From contig JAHJIY010000081.1 in assembly GCA_018823175.1 (NCBI GenBank), forward strand, positions 20,551-84,550: a stretch of DNA of 64,000 nt, written 5' to 3'. Below the pieces are notes generated by a model, which was not told the DNA's origin, made no database searches, and worked only from the letters and a program-made list of their open reading frames with translations. The stretch is from Pseudomonadota bacterium (GTDB lineage Bacteria > Desulfobacterota > Desulfobulbia > Desulfobulbales > JAHJIY01). Every line of letters starts with the position of its first letter. Within the stretch, counting starts at the first letter, position 1. Shown here in pieces: positions 8,702 to 16,591 of this stretch. The position numbers and the translations under genes are program-made.

Positions 8702-9903
8702 ATTTTCTCCATAAATTCACGGACTGCTCCCCGACCTGATCTCAAATTATTTATCACCAGATACAAAAGCCCACCGACCATCAGACCCAGTATCGGCCCC
8801 AGAAACAATGAACCCAACAGCCACTCCCATAGCCGGTAATGAATCTGGACCACCATGGTATCCCAATTGAGATCAAGAAGAAAGCTGCCATGCCGCATAA
8901 AATAACCGGCCTGGATACATAAAATCGGGACCAGAGGAGGCATGCAGAGCTGGCTGGCGGTTACCGCCGTCAGTTTGTTGAGATGAAGACGATGACAGAC
9001 ATAGATCAGGACTACGGTATGACAGGCAATCAGCGGCAGGGCGCCCAAAAACACACCCATCCAGGCCGCCGAGGCCAATTGCAGAGTTGAACTGTGTTCC
9101 CGGCATAACCTCTTCACAAAACGAACCGGGTGAAGCAGCGACAACCTTTCCTGCCGCTCCTTAATAATTTGTTGCGGCTCTTTGAACATCAGACGTTTAT
9201 GGGGCCAGGGCAATAAGGCCCTGCACACCAAACGGGTATGCAGACAGGTCAACCGAAAATTATCTTTCAGCTGATGGAAATGCGATTCTCGTTCACTGGC
9301 GGATGGGTAATGGACCGAAACCGGCACCGATTTGATCGGCAAACCGGCCCAGGCCGAACGGGTCAGAATCTCGACTTCAAAATCATAACGCCGGCAACTT
9401 GTCTCTAAAGCAAGCAGTTCCTTGACCGGATATAACCGGTATCCGCTCTGGGTGTCCGGCAGTTCCCGACCACACTCAAGCCGGATCCAGAAGTTGGAAA
9501 AAGCCCGCCCGAACAGACTGGCGCCAGGCGCATTATCCTTATCCATCCGGCGAGCGCCGACCACAATAGACGGCCACTGTTCGCAAGCGGCAGCGGCCAG
9601 GGTCCCGGCCTCCGCCGGATCAAGCTGACCATCGGCATCAACGGTTATGATCGCCTCATAGCCCTGCCCGGAGGCAAATTCAGCCCCGGCCATAATAGCC
9701 GCCCCTTTCCCCTGGTTTCGAATCAAACGAAGGGTCCGGCAATCAAGATCGACAACCCGTTCCGCCCCGCCATCGGAACTGCCATCGTCAACCACCAAGA
9801 CCGGCCACCCGGCGACCAGCGCCTTTTCGACCACTAATCTGATAGTATTCCCATGATTAAAAAGAGGAATTACCATCAATATCTTTGACTTATCAAGAGC
9901 CAT
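8698..9903 (-). CDS. Glycosyltransferase family 2 fused to DUF2062 membrane domain
   Basis: 401 residues. The N-terminal half (about 5-230) is a DPM1-like GT2: VIPLFNHGNT, VLVVDDGSSD and the DXD-type VDADGQLD at 88-95. The C-terminal part (about 245-395) carries hydrophobic segments (MGVFLGALPLIACHTVVLIY, later GLMVGGLLYLVINNL) matching DUF2062. GT2 enzymes move a sugar from a nucleotide or dolichol-type donor. The fusion probably tethers the enzyme to the inner membrane, where it could glycosylate the lipid made by the cluster. It overlaps the acyltransferase gene. Confidence 0.85.
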   Translation of the reverse strand: MALDKSKILMVIPLFNHGNTIRLVVEKALVAGWPVLVVDDGSSDGGAERVVDLDCRTLRLIRNQGKGAAIMAGAEFASGQGYEAIITVDADGQLDPAEAGTLAAAACEQWPSIVVGARRMDKDNAPGASLFGRAFSNFWIRLECGRELPDTQSGYRLYPVKELLALETSCRRYDFEVEILTRSAWAGLPIKSVPVSVHYPSASERESHFHQLKDNFRLTCLHTRLVCRALLPWPHKRLMFKEPQQIIKERQERLSLLHPVRFVKRLCREHSSTLQLASAAWMGVFLGALPLIACHTVVLIYVCHRLHLNKLTAVTASQLCMPPLVPILCIQAGYFMRHGSFLLDLNWDTMVVQIHYRLWEWLLGSLFLGPILGLMVGGLLYLVINNLRSGRGAVREFMEKM

Positions 9904-9994
9904 ATAATTTTTTAAATAATATTATGATCAGGGAAATAAACTTCGACTTTGATTACCATTGGGGCGAAAAAAGAAAATAAAATTACGGTACATT

Positions 9995-11359
9995 TCAGGT
10001 AATATTTACGACACCATCATATTTTTGCCTTCGACTGATCAGCATGTCCCACAGAGGGCCGACATGTCCTTTGCTGTGCATAAGTGTTACCCGTCCCTGA
10101 AGTGCCGCCGGCGGATAAATCCGGTCAAATTTACCCCGCCATGCCTGCCTGATGGTCAGGTCTATCTCCTGCTCGTCAATATGAGGAGAAAAATAAAAAA
10201 ACGGTTCCAACAGTGACTGCTCGGCAGACAAAACCCCATCTTCGATCGCCCGTTGATGCATGGCCGTTCCCGGCAGCACCCTTATCCCGGTAAAGGCAAA
10301 CACCACTGAATTCTTAAGTTTTTCGATATTTGCCAACCCTTCGGCCAGCGTTTTCCTGGTCTCGTCCGGACCACCAAATATTAAAAAATGGGCACAGGCC
10401 AGATCCTGTTCAGCCGCCAGCTCATTGACCCTGAGCACATCATCAAAGGTGAAATCCTTCTGCAACCCGGCCAGGGTTGTATTACAACCGCCATCGGTGC
10501 CAAGTTCCATCGCCGCCAGACCAGCTCTTTTCATCAAGCGCAAATCTGCCGCGGTCAGGTTCTGAGGCCTGAAATAAGCACACCACGGAGTTTGATTACC
10601 GGCTCTGACCAAAGCTTCCGCCACCTCCAGATAATGACCTTGGCGGTCATTAAAGACCGAATCAGTGAAAAATATGCACTTGGCACCGTACTCAGCACCA
10701 ACCCGCATCACCTCAGCGGCCACCTCCTGCGGCTCTCTGAATCGGTAGGCCTTACCCTCGAGGACCGGATATGAACAATAACTGCAACGATAAGGACAGC
10801 CGCGCTTGGTCTGGATATTGAGCATCCCGCCCCAAGCCAGATAATGATCGGCAATCTTTTGATCGTACACGACCTTATGCCATATGGTTTCAGCCGGTTT
10901 GGACCGCAAAATCTTCTGCGACGGCTTTCGGCCGGCGCTTAATTCAGCCGCCAGCCACGGCAACAGTTTCTCGCCTTCCCCGACAATGCCGTAGTCAGCT
11001 TGCAGCAGATCCATGATGATCTCCGGCATGATTGAAAAAGCCGGGCCGCCAAGAACCAGCGGCACCTTACTGTGCCGGCGGATGAAAGCAACCGTCTCCA
11101 GCACCCCTTCCATAAAAGCTTCCGGGGCCGTACTGTCTACGGTATCCAGATTACGAATAGACAGACCAATCAGACCGGGCTTACAGAACTCGATCATTTC
11201 AGCCAGACCGCCAAGGCCACCCTCGGCCAGGAGATCATAATGAAAAGATTGATATCCGGCTTCGGCCAGAGCGCCGAGCAGATGGGCCACTCCCAGCGGA
11301 TAAACCGGAAAAGGGGTCACCACCCGATTAGTAGAGACCAGCAGACATTCAAAAGCCAT
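9995..11359 (-). CDS. B12-binding radical SAM enzyme (first of a pair)
   Basis: 454 residues. The N-terminal region (1-150) fits a cobalamin-binding Rossmann-like domain (PLGVAHLLGALAEAG, IGLSIRNLD, LVLGGPAFSIMPE). The radical SAM core carries Cys188, Cys192 and Cys195 in RGCPYRCSYCSYP for the 4Fe-4S cluster, followed by ELGTDGG and FGGPDET. Such enzymes methylate or rearrange unactivated carbons. The ATG shares one base with the stop of the next radical SAM gene upstream (TGATG), so the two are co-translated. The substrate is probably an ACP-bound or lipid intermediate of this cluster, which is inference. Confidence 0.85.
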   Translation of the reverse strand: MAFECLLVSTNRVVTPFPVYPLGVAHLLGALAEAGYQSFHYDLLAEGGLGGLAEMIEFCKPGLIGLSIRNLDTVDSTAPEAFMEGVLETVAFIRRHSKVPLVLGGPAFSIMPEIIMDLLQADYGIVGEGEKLLPWLAAELSAGRKPSQKILRSKPAETIWHKVVYDQKIADHYLAWGGMLNIQTKRGCPYRCSYCSYPVLEGKAYRFREPQEVAAEVMRVGAEYGAKCIFFTDSVFNDRQGHYLEVAEALVRAGNQTPWCAYFRPQNLTAADLRLMKRAGLAAMELGTDGGCNTTLAGLQKDFTFDDVLRVNELAAEQDLACAHFLIFGGPDETRKTLAEGLANIEKLKNSVVFAFTGIRVLPGTAMHQRAIEDGVLSAEQSLLEPFFYFSPHIDEQEIDLTIRQAWRGKFDRIYPPAALQGRVTLMHSKGHVGPLWDMLISRRQKYDGVVNIT

Positions 11360-12642
11360 CAGATAGCCCCTTGTTCAAGCTCCCAATCCCTGCGAGTCGA
11401 AGTCAAACGAGGAGGAGACTTATAGGTTCCGTCGTCCATTTCCCTTTTGACCACTTTCCGAAAAAGCCGTCCCATGCGCTGGGATTGCGAGACATCCTTA
11501 TAGAAATTTTCCCAGGCGTAATGATACATCTCCTGCAACTCATCAGGAGTCATATGCTTTGGTTGAAAAGTAACTTCCGCCGTGGTGTAACGACGCCAGT
11601 CCTTATGTAATATCCGGCCCGCCTTTTCAAACTGCGCGGAAACCGGGGCATGGGGAAAAGGGGTCAGAATAGAAAATTCGGCCATATCCATATCGATTTC
11701 CAACAGGAAATCGACCATTTTTTTGATATAATCCACGCTCTGATTATCAGTCCCCAAAAGAACCGCGGCCTCAACCCCGATCCCATTGTCCTTGAGACGT
11801 TTCACCCGGTTGCGAATCACATCAGAGGTATCAAACACCGCCTGATAAACATACCAGCAGCCGGCCTCGGCCGCCTTGGCCACCACCTCTTCTTCATCAA
11901 GAATCGGATGGCAGACAAATTTCTTTTTAAGCGGAATCATCGCCTCAAAAAGCTCCATGATCCAGTCCCGGTCTTGGGCCAGTGAATTATCGACCAAAAA
12001 CAGACGATTATTGTCAATAGCCGCAATCTCATCGATCACCTGGCCAATGGGCCGTGGCCTGAACTGACGCCCGCCAAGATAGGCGGTGGCACAAGGAAAA
12101 CAATTAAACCGACAACCGCGCGAGGCATGAACCAGATCGACCATCGGTACCCCACGATAGGTATAGCGTGGTCGATTGAGGATCTCGCGCCGGGCCGGAC
12201 CGACCGATTCAATCGGCGGGAAATCATGAAAGTAATCATATTTGGGTTTGAGTGCGCCCTGGCGCCAATCGGCCAGGACCCCGGCCAACCGGCCATTTTC
12301 CACTTCGCCAAGGTAGATGCTGTCCACCCCGAGACCAACCTCTTCGGCGTGGAGCATGGTGCTGATCCCGCCAGCGATTACCTTGATCCCCTTGCGCCGA
12401 TAGGCAGCGGCAACCTCAAGCCCGCGCGGCACCTGGCAGGAAAGCATCATCGACAGCAAGACCACATCAGTCTTCAAATCAAGATCGAGATAATCGACAT
12501 TTTCATCAATAAACCTGACCTCAAACTCGGGCGGAATCTCGGCCGCCATACAGACCGGACCGTGGGGAGGCAGATGAAATTCAGTCTGTTCCGGTATTTT
12601 GGGCCATTTGGGGTAGACAATCGTAATATGGGACATTTTCAA
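11359..12642 (-). CDS. B12-binding radical SAM enzyme (second of a pair)
   Basis: 427 residues. A cobalamin-binding-like N-terminus (VVLLSMMLSCQVPRG, IKVIAGGISTMLH, DSIYLGEVE) precedes the radical SAM motif SRGCRFNCFPCA with Cys177, Cys181 and Cys184. Sequence differences from its neighbour (different loop and spacing) argue for two distinct reactions rather than a recent duplication. It ends with a 1-nt overlap onto the first enzyme and begins with a 4-nt overlap with the ketosynthase-like gene. It probably modifies the cluster's lipid; whether it methylates, cyclises or couples cannot be read from sequence. Confidence 0.85.
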   Translation of the reverse strand: MKMSHITIVYPKWPKIPEQTEFHLPPHGPVCMAAEIPPEFEVRFIDENVDYLDLDLKTDVVLLSMMLSCQVPRGLEVAAAYRRKGIKVIAGGISTMLHAEEVGLGVDSIYLGEVENGRLAGVLADWRQGALKPKYDYFHDFPPIESVGPARREILNRPRYTYRGVPMVDLVHASRGCRFNCFPCATAYLGGRQFRPRPIGQVIDEIAAIDNNRLFLVDNSLAQDRDWIMELFEAMIPLKKKFVCHPILDEEEVVAKAAEAGCWYVYQAVFDTSDVIRNRVKRLKDNGIGVEAAVLLGTDNQSVDYIKKMVDFLLEIDMDMAEFSILTPFPHAPVSAQFEKAGRILHKDWRRYTTAEVTFQPKHMTPDELQEMYHYAWENFYKDVSQSQRMGRLFRKVVKREMDDGTYKSPPRLTSTRRDWELEQGAI

Positions 12643-13208
12643 CTCACTATTCTAAAATTAACGGAGACAATATCTTTATCCAGATCTTGCAACTGCTGCC
12701 CTGCCGCCACATTACTCGCCTGCGGAGCAGGGTAAACATCTAACTCACCAACAATCATAAAGTCAAGCGAACTGTCATCTTTCAACCAGCGTCTCGCCTC
12801 ACCTTCACCACCAGCGCCCGGATCATCAGCAAAGACCGAATAAACCGGCCCGGTCAGCGCGTAATGGCTGGCTGCTTCCGCCAGGGCAATATTAGGCAGA
12901 GTATAGCTAAAAAGCGTTGGACTTGCCATCTCCGGCCCCTGTTTGAGGGTGTCGGCATAGGCCAGGTCGGTGGCCAGAGAACCACGTCGCGTCATGCCAA
13001 TCAGCCCTCCCCGCCCCCGGCAGGATGCAAGGTCGGCATCCCTGGTCAGCAAACCGCCGGCCAGAAGCACCCGACCAACTTCCACCACGGCCAGACGGCT
13101 TATCCGGTCCATCCGGCCCCATCTTTTAGGTAATTCACCAAGAACCGCCAGGATATCATCTCCGGGCAGGTCCTGGTTTATATAGTCGTATCTGGATGGC
13201 GGGACCAT
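12639..13208 (-). CDS. Small ketosynthase-like protein (N-terminal KS domain only)
   Basis: 189 residues resembling the N-terminal ketosynthase-like family of aryl-polyene clusters. The best marker is SPTLFSYTLPNIALAEAASHY, close in form to the SPTLFSHSVYNAAAGY of the other partner protein at 5.1 kb. No nucleophile Cys loop and no HGTGT or GHTLG motifs are present, so it cannot be an active condensing enzyme. It is the first gene of the minus-strand array. It may be a second chain-length or structural subunit, or bind ACP for the radical SAM enzymes directly downstream. Confidence 0.6.
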   Translation of the reverse strand: MVPPSRYDYINQDLPGDDILAVLGELPKRWGRMDRISRLAVVEVGRVLLAGGLLTRDADLASCRGRGGLIGMTRRGSLATDLAYADTLKQGPEMASPTLFSYTLPNIALAEAASHYALTGPVYSVFADDPGAGGEGEARRWLKDDSSLDFMIVGELDVYPAPQASNVAAGQQLQDLDKDIVSVNFRIVS

Positions 13209-13568
13209 TTAACCTTATTCCTTAATACTCAGCCTGGTTCCATCGATTATTATCGAGCGGAAACTTTTTTTGGAAAATCAGACAGGCGAAAATCTTACCT
13301 AAATAAAAAGAGAGGGCGAAACCTTACTTTGCAACCAAAAATCTCAGTCCGGATGCACACAATATATAAAATTAAATAATAATAATTACGAACAAAAAAC
13401 TGTTACACAATATACTTTTGACCGTATTTTATAATTAAGAAAAATCACACCTTAACAAATCTGATTGCCAATTTAGACGTTCTTTGAATATATTAACAGG
13501 TTAATTCAAATAATCAGCTGATTGCTTTCCGGAACTATACCGATCAAGGCCTACGTTTAGAGAATAAG
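13209..13568. promoter_or_regulatory. Divergent AT-rich promoter region of the lipid cluster
   Basis: 360 nt between the minus-strand array (start 13208) and the plus-strand pair (start 13569). The sequence is strongly AT-rich around 13360-13510 compared with its flanks, as expected for divergent promoters. I see no clear riboswitch, in particular no cobalamin box, and no coding potential. Confidence 0.5.
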
Positions 13569-14000
13569 ATGCGCAAAGAAGAAGTCCCTCAGGATCAAGG
13601 CATTGCCGACGGCTTAAAAGAAGTCACCTATGCGGTTGATGAAAACGGCGATTATGTATTGGTGCCCAGCACCGGCTGGGAGCCCAAAAACATCTCCAAT
13701 TATCAGGCCTGGGAAGGAATTGCCGAACAGATCAGAACAGCCCGCCAACAGGTCCTTAACAACGAGGCCTCCCCCCTGGCCTATCACATGGCCCGCAACC
13801 TGATGGATGTCTCTCTGCTGGCCCAATATATGGGAATCATGCGCTGGCGGGTCAAACGACATCTCAAACCACGGATATTTATGAAATTGAACCAGAATAT
13901 ACTCCACCGCTATGCGAGTCTTCTCAAAATAACTGTGGCACAGTTACAGGACATATCGCTGGTTGAAGAATTGAAAATTCCAGGCCAGGACCGGAAATAA
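13569..14000 (+). CDS. Unknown protein, possible helix-turn-helix C-terminus
   Basis: 143 residues, soluble and charged, with no signal peptide. I do not recognise the family. The C-terminal half (LAYHMARNLMDVSLLAQYMGIMRWRVKRHLKPRIF..) has the spacing of a helix-turn-helix, with a basic second helix, so a DNA-binding regulator of the divergent cluster is possible. It ends one base before the ATG of the BtrH-like gene (TAACATG), so the pair is translationally coupled and probably works together. Confidence 0.55.
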   Translation: MRKEEVPQDQGIADGLKEVTYAVDENGDYVLVPSTGWEPKNISNYQAWEGIAEQIRTARQQVLNNEASPLAYHMARNLMDVSLLAQYMGIMRWRVKRHLKPRIFMKLNQNILHRYASLLKITVAQLQDISLVEELKIPGQDRK

Positions 14001-14001
14001 C

Positions 14002-15003
14002 ATGAAAATAGATTACAAACACCGCCAATCAGCCCACTGCGAAAACGGCGCGACCGCCGGGCTCATCACCCATCACGGCATCGAGATAAGTGAGGCCATG
14101 ACCTTCGGCATCGGGGCCGGGCTGTTTTTTGGCTACATTCCATTTATCAGACTCAACCATCTGCCGCTGACGACTTTCCGGGTCGCCACCGGTTCAATTT
14201 TTAAAAGGGTTACCAAGGAACTGGGGATCACTATTAAGACCCGCAAGTTCAGCAACCAACAACAGGCCATGGACGTTCTGGATGAAACTATCGCCAGGGG
14301 CATCCCGGTTGGTCTGCAGACCGGGGCCTGGTGGCTTCCCTATTTTCCGGATGCCTACCGTTTCCACTTCAACATGCATAACCTGGTGGTCTTCGGAAAA
14401 AAAGATAACAGCTACCTGATCAGCGATTCGGTCTTCCCGGAACCGGTGGTCTGCGCCGTTGATGATCTGAGGAAAGCCCGTTTCGCCAAGGGGGCCCTCG
14501 CCCCCAAAGGCAAGATGTATTACCTGAGCGAAGTGCCCGACCGGATTGACATGCCCAAAGCAATAATAAACGGCATCAAAACAGTCACCAAGGCCATGCT
14601 CAAATACCCTCTGCCGATCATCGGGGTTTCCGGGATCCGCTTTCTGGCCAGACGGGTTGAGAGCTGGCCCATCAAACTCGGGCATGAAAAGGCCCTGCTC
14701 TATCTTGGTCAATTAATCAGGATGCAGGAAGAAATCGGTACCGGCGGCGCCGGTTTTCGTTTCATCTATGCGGCCTTCCTGCAGGAAGCAGCTGTTCATC
14801 TGGCAAATGACCGCTTTATTGAATTTTCAGAAAGGATGACCTTGATCGGGGACCGCTGGCGGGAATTCGCGGTCAGGGCAGCCCGGAACTGCAAGGGCCG
14901 GGCCGGTAACGAGGACAGCTATCCGGCCATGGCCAATATCCTGATGGAGATCGCAGACCTGGAAGAGGGACTTTACCGGGAGCTAGCGGAGGCGGTTGCT
15001 TAA
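14002..15003 (+). CDS. BtrH-like (C39-peptidase-fold) acyltransferase
   Basis: 333 residues. The N-terminus (QSAHCENGATAGLITHHG) fits the BtrH N-terminal domain with Cys12 as the likely nucleophile, followed by SEAMTFGIGAGLFFGY. A later HNLVVFGKKDNSYLISDS carries the probable catalytic His and Asp/Asn. The C-terminal part (about 190-333) is helical, like DUF4872. In butirosin synthesis BtrH transfers an acyl chain from ACP to an amine. By analogy this protein could release the ACP-bound product of the neighbouring cluster onto an amine. That role is inference; family membership is fairly clear. Confidence 0.75.
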   Translation: MKIDYKHRQSAHCENGATAGLITHHGIEISEAMTFGIGAGLFFGYIPFIRLNHLPLTTFRVATGSIFKRVTKELGITIKTRKFSNQQQAMDVLDETIARGIPVGLQTGAWWLPYFPDAYRFHFNMHNLVVFGKKDNSYLISDSVFPEPVVCAVDDLRKARFAKGALAPKGKMYYLSEVPDRIDMPKAIINGIKTVTKAMLKYPLPIIGVSGIRFLARRVESWPIKLGHEKALLYLGQLIRMQEEIGTGGAGFRFIYAAFLQEAAVHLANDRFIEFSERMTLIGDRWREFAVRAARNCKGRAGNEDSYPAMANILMEIADLEEGLYRELAEAVA

Positions 15004-15199
15004 CAGACAACCACGCCCTCATCACCATAAGTGGCAAACCCCGGTCGTCACCAGGAAAAAACATCCGGATCTGGCATAAATCCTCACCTCAACCCTAATT
15101 GCTGGATCGTAAAACTCAAAAAATTTCTCTTGCCTTTCAAACCAATAACCATGGTAGCATTAATCAAGATCGCCAGAATTTATCTCTAAGGAGGGCATC

Positions 15200-15538
15200 A
15201 TGAAATTATTCCCCATGCTAGCGATTATGATACTGCTGATCTCCGGCAACGCCAGTGCGGACGAAGTCTACGCCACAGCATCGGAAGTCGACGGCAACAC
15301 GGTTATCTCGTGCACACCCCGGGAAGGAGGAGATATTGAAAGGGCATACATCACCCTCTATGAATCAGACGGCCTGAACCTTTCGATTATCCGCCAGGAA
15401 ATGAATGTATCTTACAGCAACGAAACAACCTACGTCCTGACCGGCAAGCACAATATAATCAAGGGAATGTGCAAGTTCATTCTGGCGGACGGCTCAAAGA
15501 GAATTACCCGAGGGGAATTCTCCGTCAGCATGAGATAA
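15200..15538 (+). CDS. Small secreted protein of unknown function
   Basis: 112 residues with a signal peptide (MKLFPMLAIMILLISGNASA) and a mature part of about 92 residues with two Cys residues (SCTP and GMCKF) that could form a disulfide. The beta-strand-rich composition suggests a small periplasmic domain. A good GGAGG site precedes the ATG and a strong terminator follows at 15581, so it is a monocistronic transcript. I do not recognise the family. Confidence 0.65.
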   Translation: MKLFPMLAIMILLISGNASADEVYATASEVDGNTVISCTPREGGDIERAYITLYESDGLNLSIIRQEMNVSYSNETTYVLTGKHNIIKGMCKFILADGSKRITRGEFSVSMR

Positions 15539-15580
15539 CCAAGGACAAATTTTCCAAATTTGGGCATATAAAAATACTGC

Positions 15581-15618
15581 GGGCCCGGCGATCACTAATA
15601 ATCGCCGGGCCCTTTTTA
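15581..15618 (+). terminator. Strong intrinsic terminator after the small secreted protein gene
   Basis: GGGCCCGGCGAT and ATCGCCGGGCCC form a perfect 12-bp stem around an 8-nt loop (15581-15612), followed by TTTTTATT. Confidence 0.9.
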
Positions 15619-15711
15619 TTGATAGACAACGGAACAGAATTACATTTTATAAATTAAGATTTATAATAGTGCCTTGGCGGGCGCTTTATAAATCCCACAA
15701 CAAAGAGAAAA

Positions 15712-16284
15712 ATGGAGAACTGCTTGTTTCTATCCGGTAAGGTCCTATTACTGCTAATCCTAATTCCCGGGTCAGTGCTGGCCGGCGAAGGAGGATTTAA
15801 CGATCCTGAACGTGCCGGCATCGGAGTGACCTTCGGCCATAGTTATGATCCTTCGCCAACCTTCGGCTTTTTGCAGATAACCGGGATCTTGCAGTACGAT
15901 TACGATCGAATCTGGCCACACCCGGCACCGGAACCACTTTATTTCAAGGTGGAAGCAAGCCTTGGGCTCGCTGACTACCATGACAATAAACGATTGATGA
16001 CCTCCGCCAACATGCTGGCCCAATACTACATTTCTGATAAACCTGGCCGGTTCCATCCTTATCTGGAAGCCGGGATCGGTCTGATCTATACCGATTTCAA
16101 TGTTGAGGATCAGGGCCTGCGATTTAATTTCAACCCCCAGGCCGGCATCGGTTGCGACTTCCTGACCAAAAAAGGCAATGGCTACTTCGCCAATCTCCGG
16201 CTTCATCATCTCTCCAATGGAAACCTCTATCGTGACAACCGGGGCAACAACTCGGTCCTGCTTCAGATCGGCCGGTGGTTTTAA
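15712..16284 (+). CDS. Lipid A 3-O-deacylase, PagL-like (acyloxyacyl hydrolase family)
   Basis: 190 residues with a signal peptide (ending VLAGE) and outer-membrane beta-barrel strands ending in a terminal aromatic (QIGRWF). The segment NLRLHHLSNGN contains the PagL-type His-x-Ser pair (His166, Ser168), and HPYLEAGIGLIYTD fits the family. PagL removes the 3-position acyl chain from lipid A in the outer membrane, softening its surface. The length matches the family. It is followed by a small membrane protein gene and tex, with no clear functional link to these. Confidence 0.8.
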   Translation: MENCLFLSGKVLLLLILIPGSVLAGEGGFNDPERAGIGVTFGHSYDPSPTFGFLQITGILQYDYDRIWPHPAPEPLYFKVEASLGLADYHDNKRLMTSANMLAQYYISDKPGRFHPYLEAGIGLIYTDFNVEDQGLRFNFNPQAGIGCDFLTKKGNGYFANLRLHHLSNGNLYRDNRGNNSVLLQIGRWF

Positions 16285-16400
16285 CCTGGAATAAGTGCTA
16301 TGCTGAGAATAAATCCCTTTTAGGATGACGAAAGATACCAGCCCCGATCAGTTCACCAACCATTAGGCTCATAAAATAAAACCCGAAAGGAGAATAAGAG

Positions 16401-16586
16401 ATGAAACCAGTCCCGTTAATCGTTGTGCTGTTTCTAGTTTTGATTGCCGTCATGCACCTGCTCAGACTCATATTCCAAGTTGAAGTAATCGTGGCAGGAA
16501 CGGTCCTTCCCATGTGGATGAGCCTGATCGGCGGCATGTTTACCGCCTTGCTGGCGGTTCTGCTCTGGCGGGAAAATAAAAAATAG
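16401..16586 (+). CDS. Small two-helix membrane protein
   Basis: 61 residues with two hydrophobic segments (about 4-26 and 34-55) and a charged RENKK tail. A GAAAGGAG site sits just before the ATG. It ends 5 nt before tex. The function is unknown; the clear ribosome site and spacing support a real gene. Confidence 0.55.
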   Translation: MKPVPLIVVLFLVLIAVMHLLRLIFQVEVIVAGTVLPMWMSLIGGMFTALLAVLLWRENKK

Positions 16587-16591
16587 CCATC

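Noticed and set aside
13209..13568. Cobalamin riboswitch before the B12 radical SAM genes
   Set aside because: I looked for the B12 box and paired arms and did not see them.
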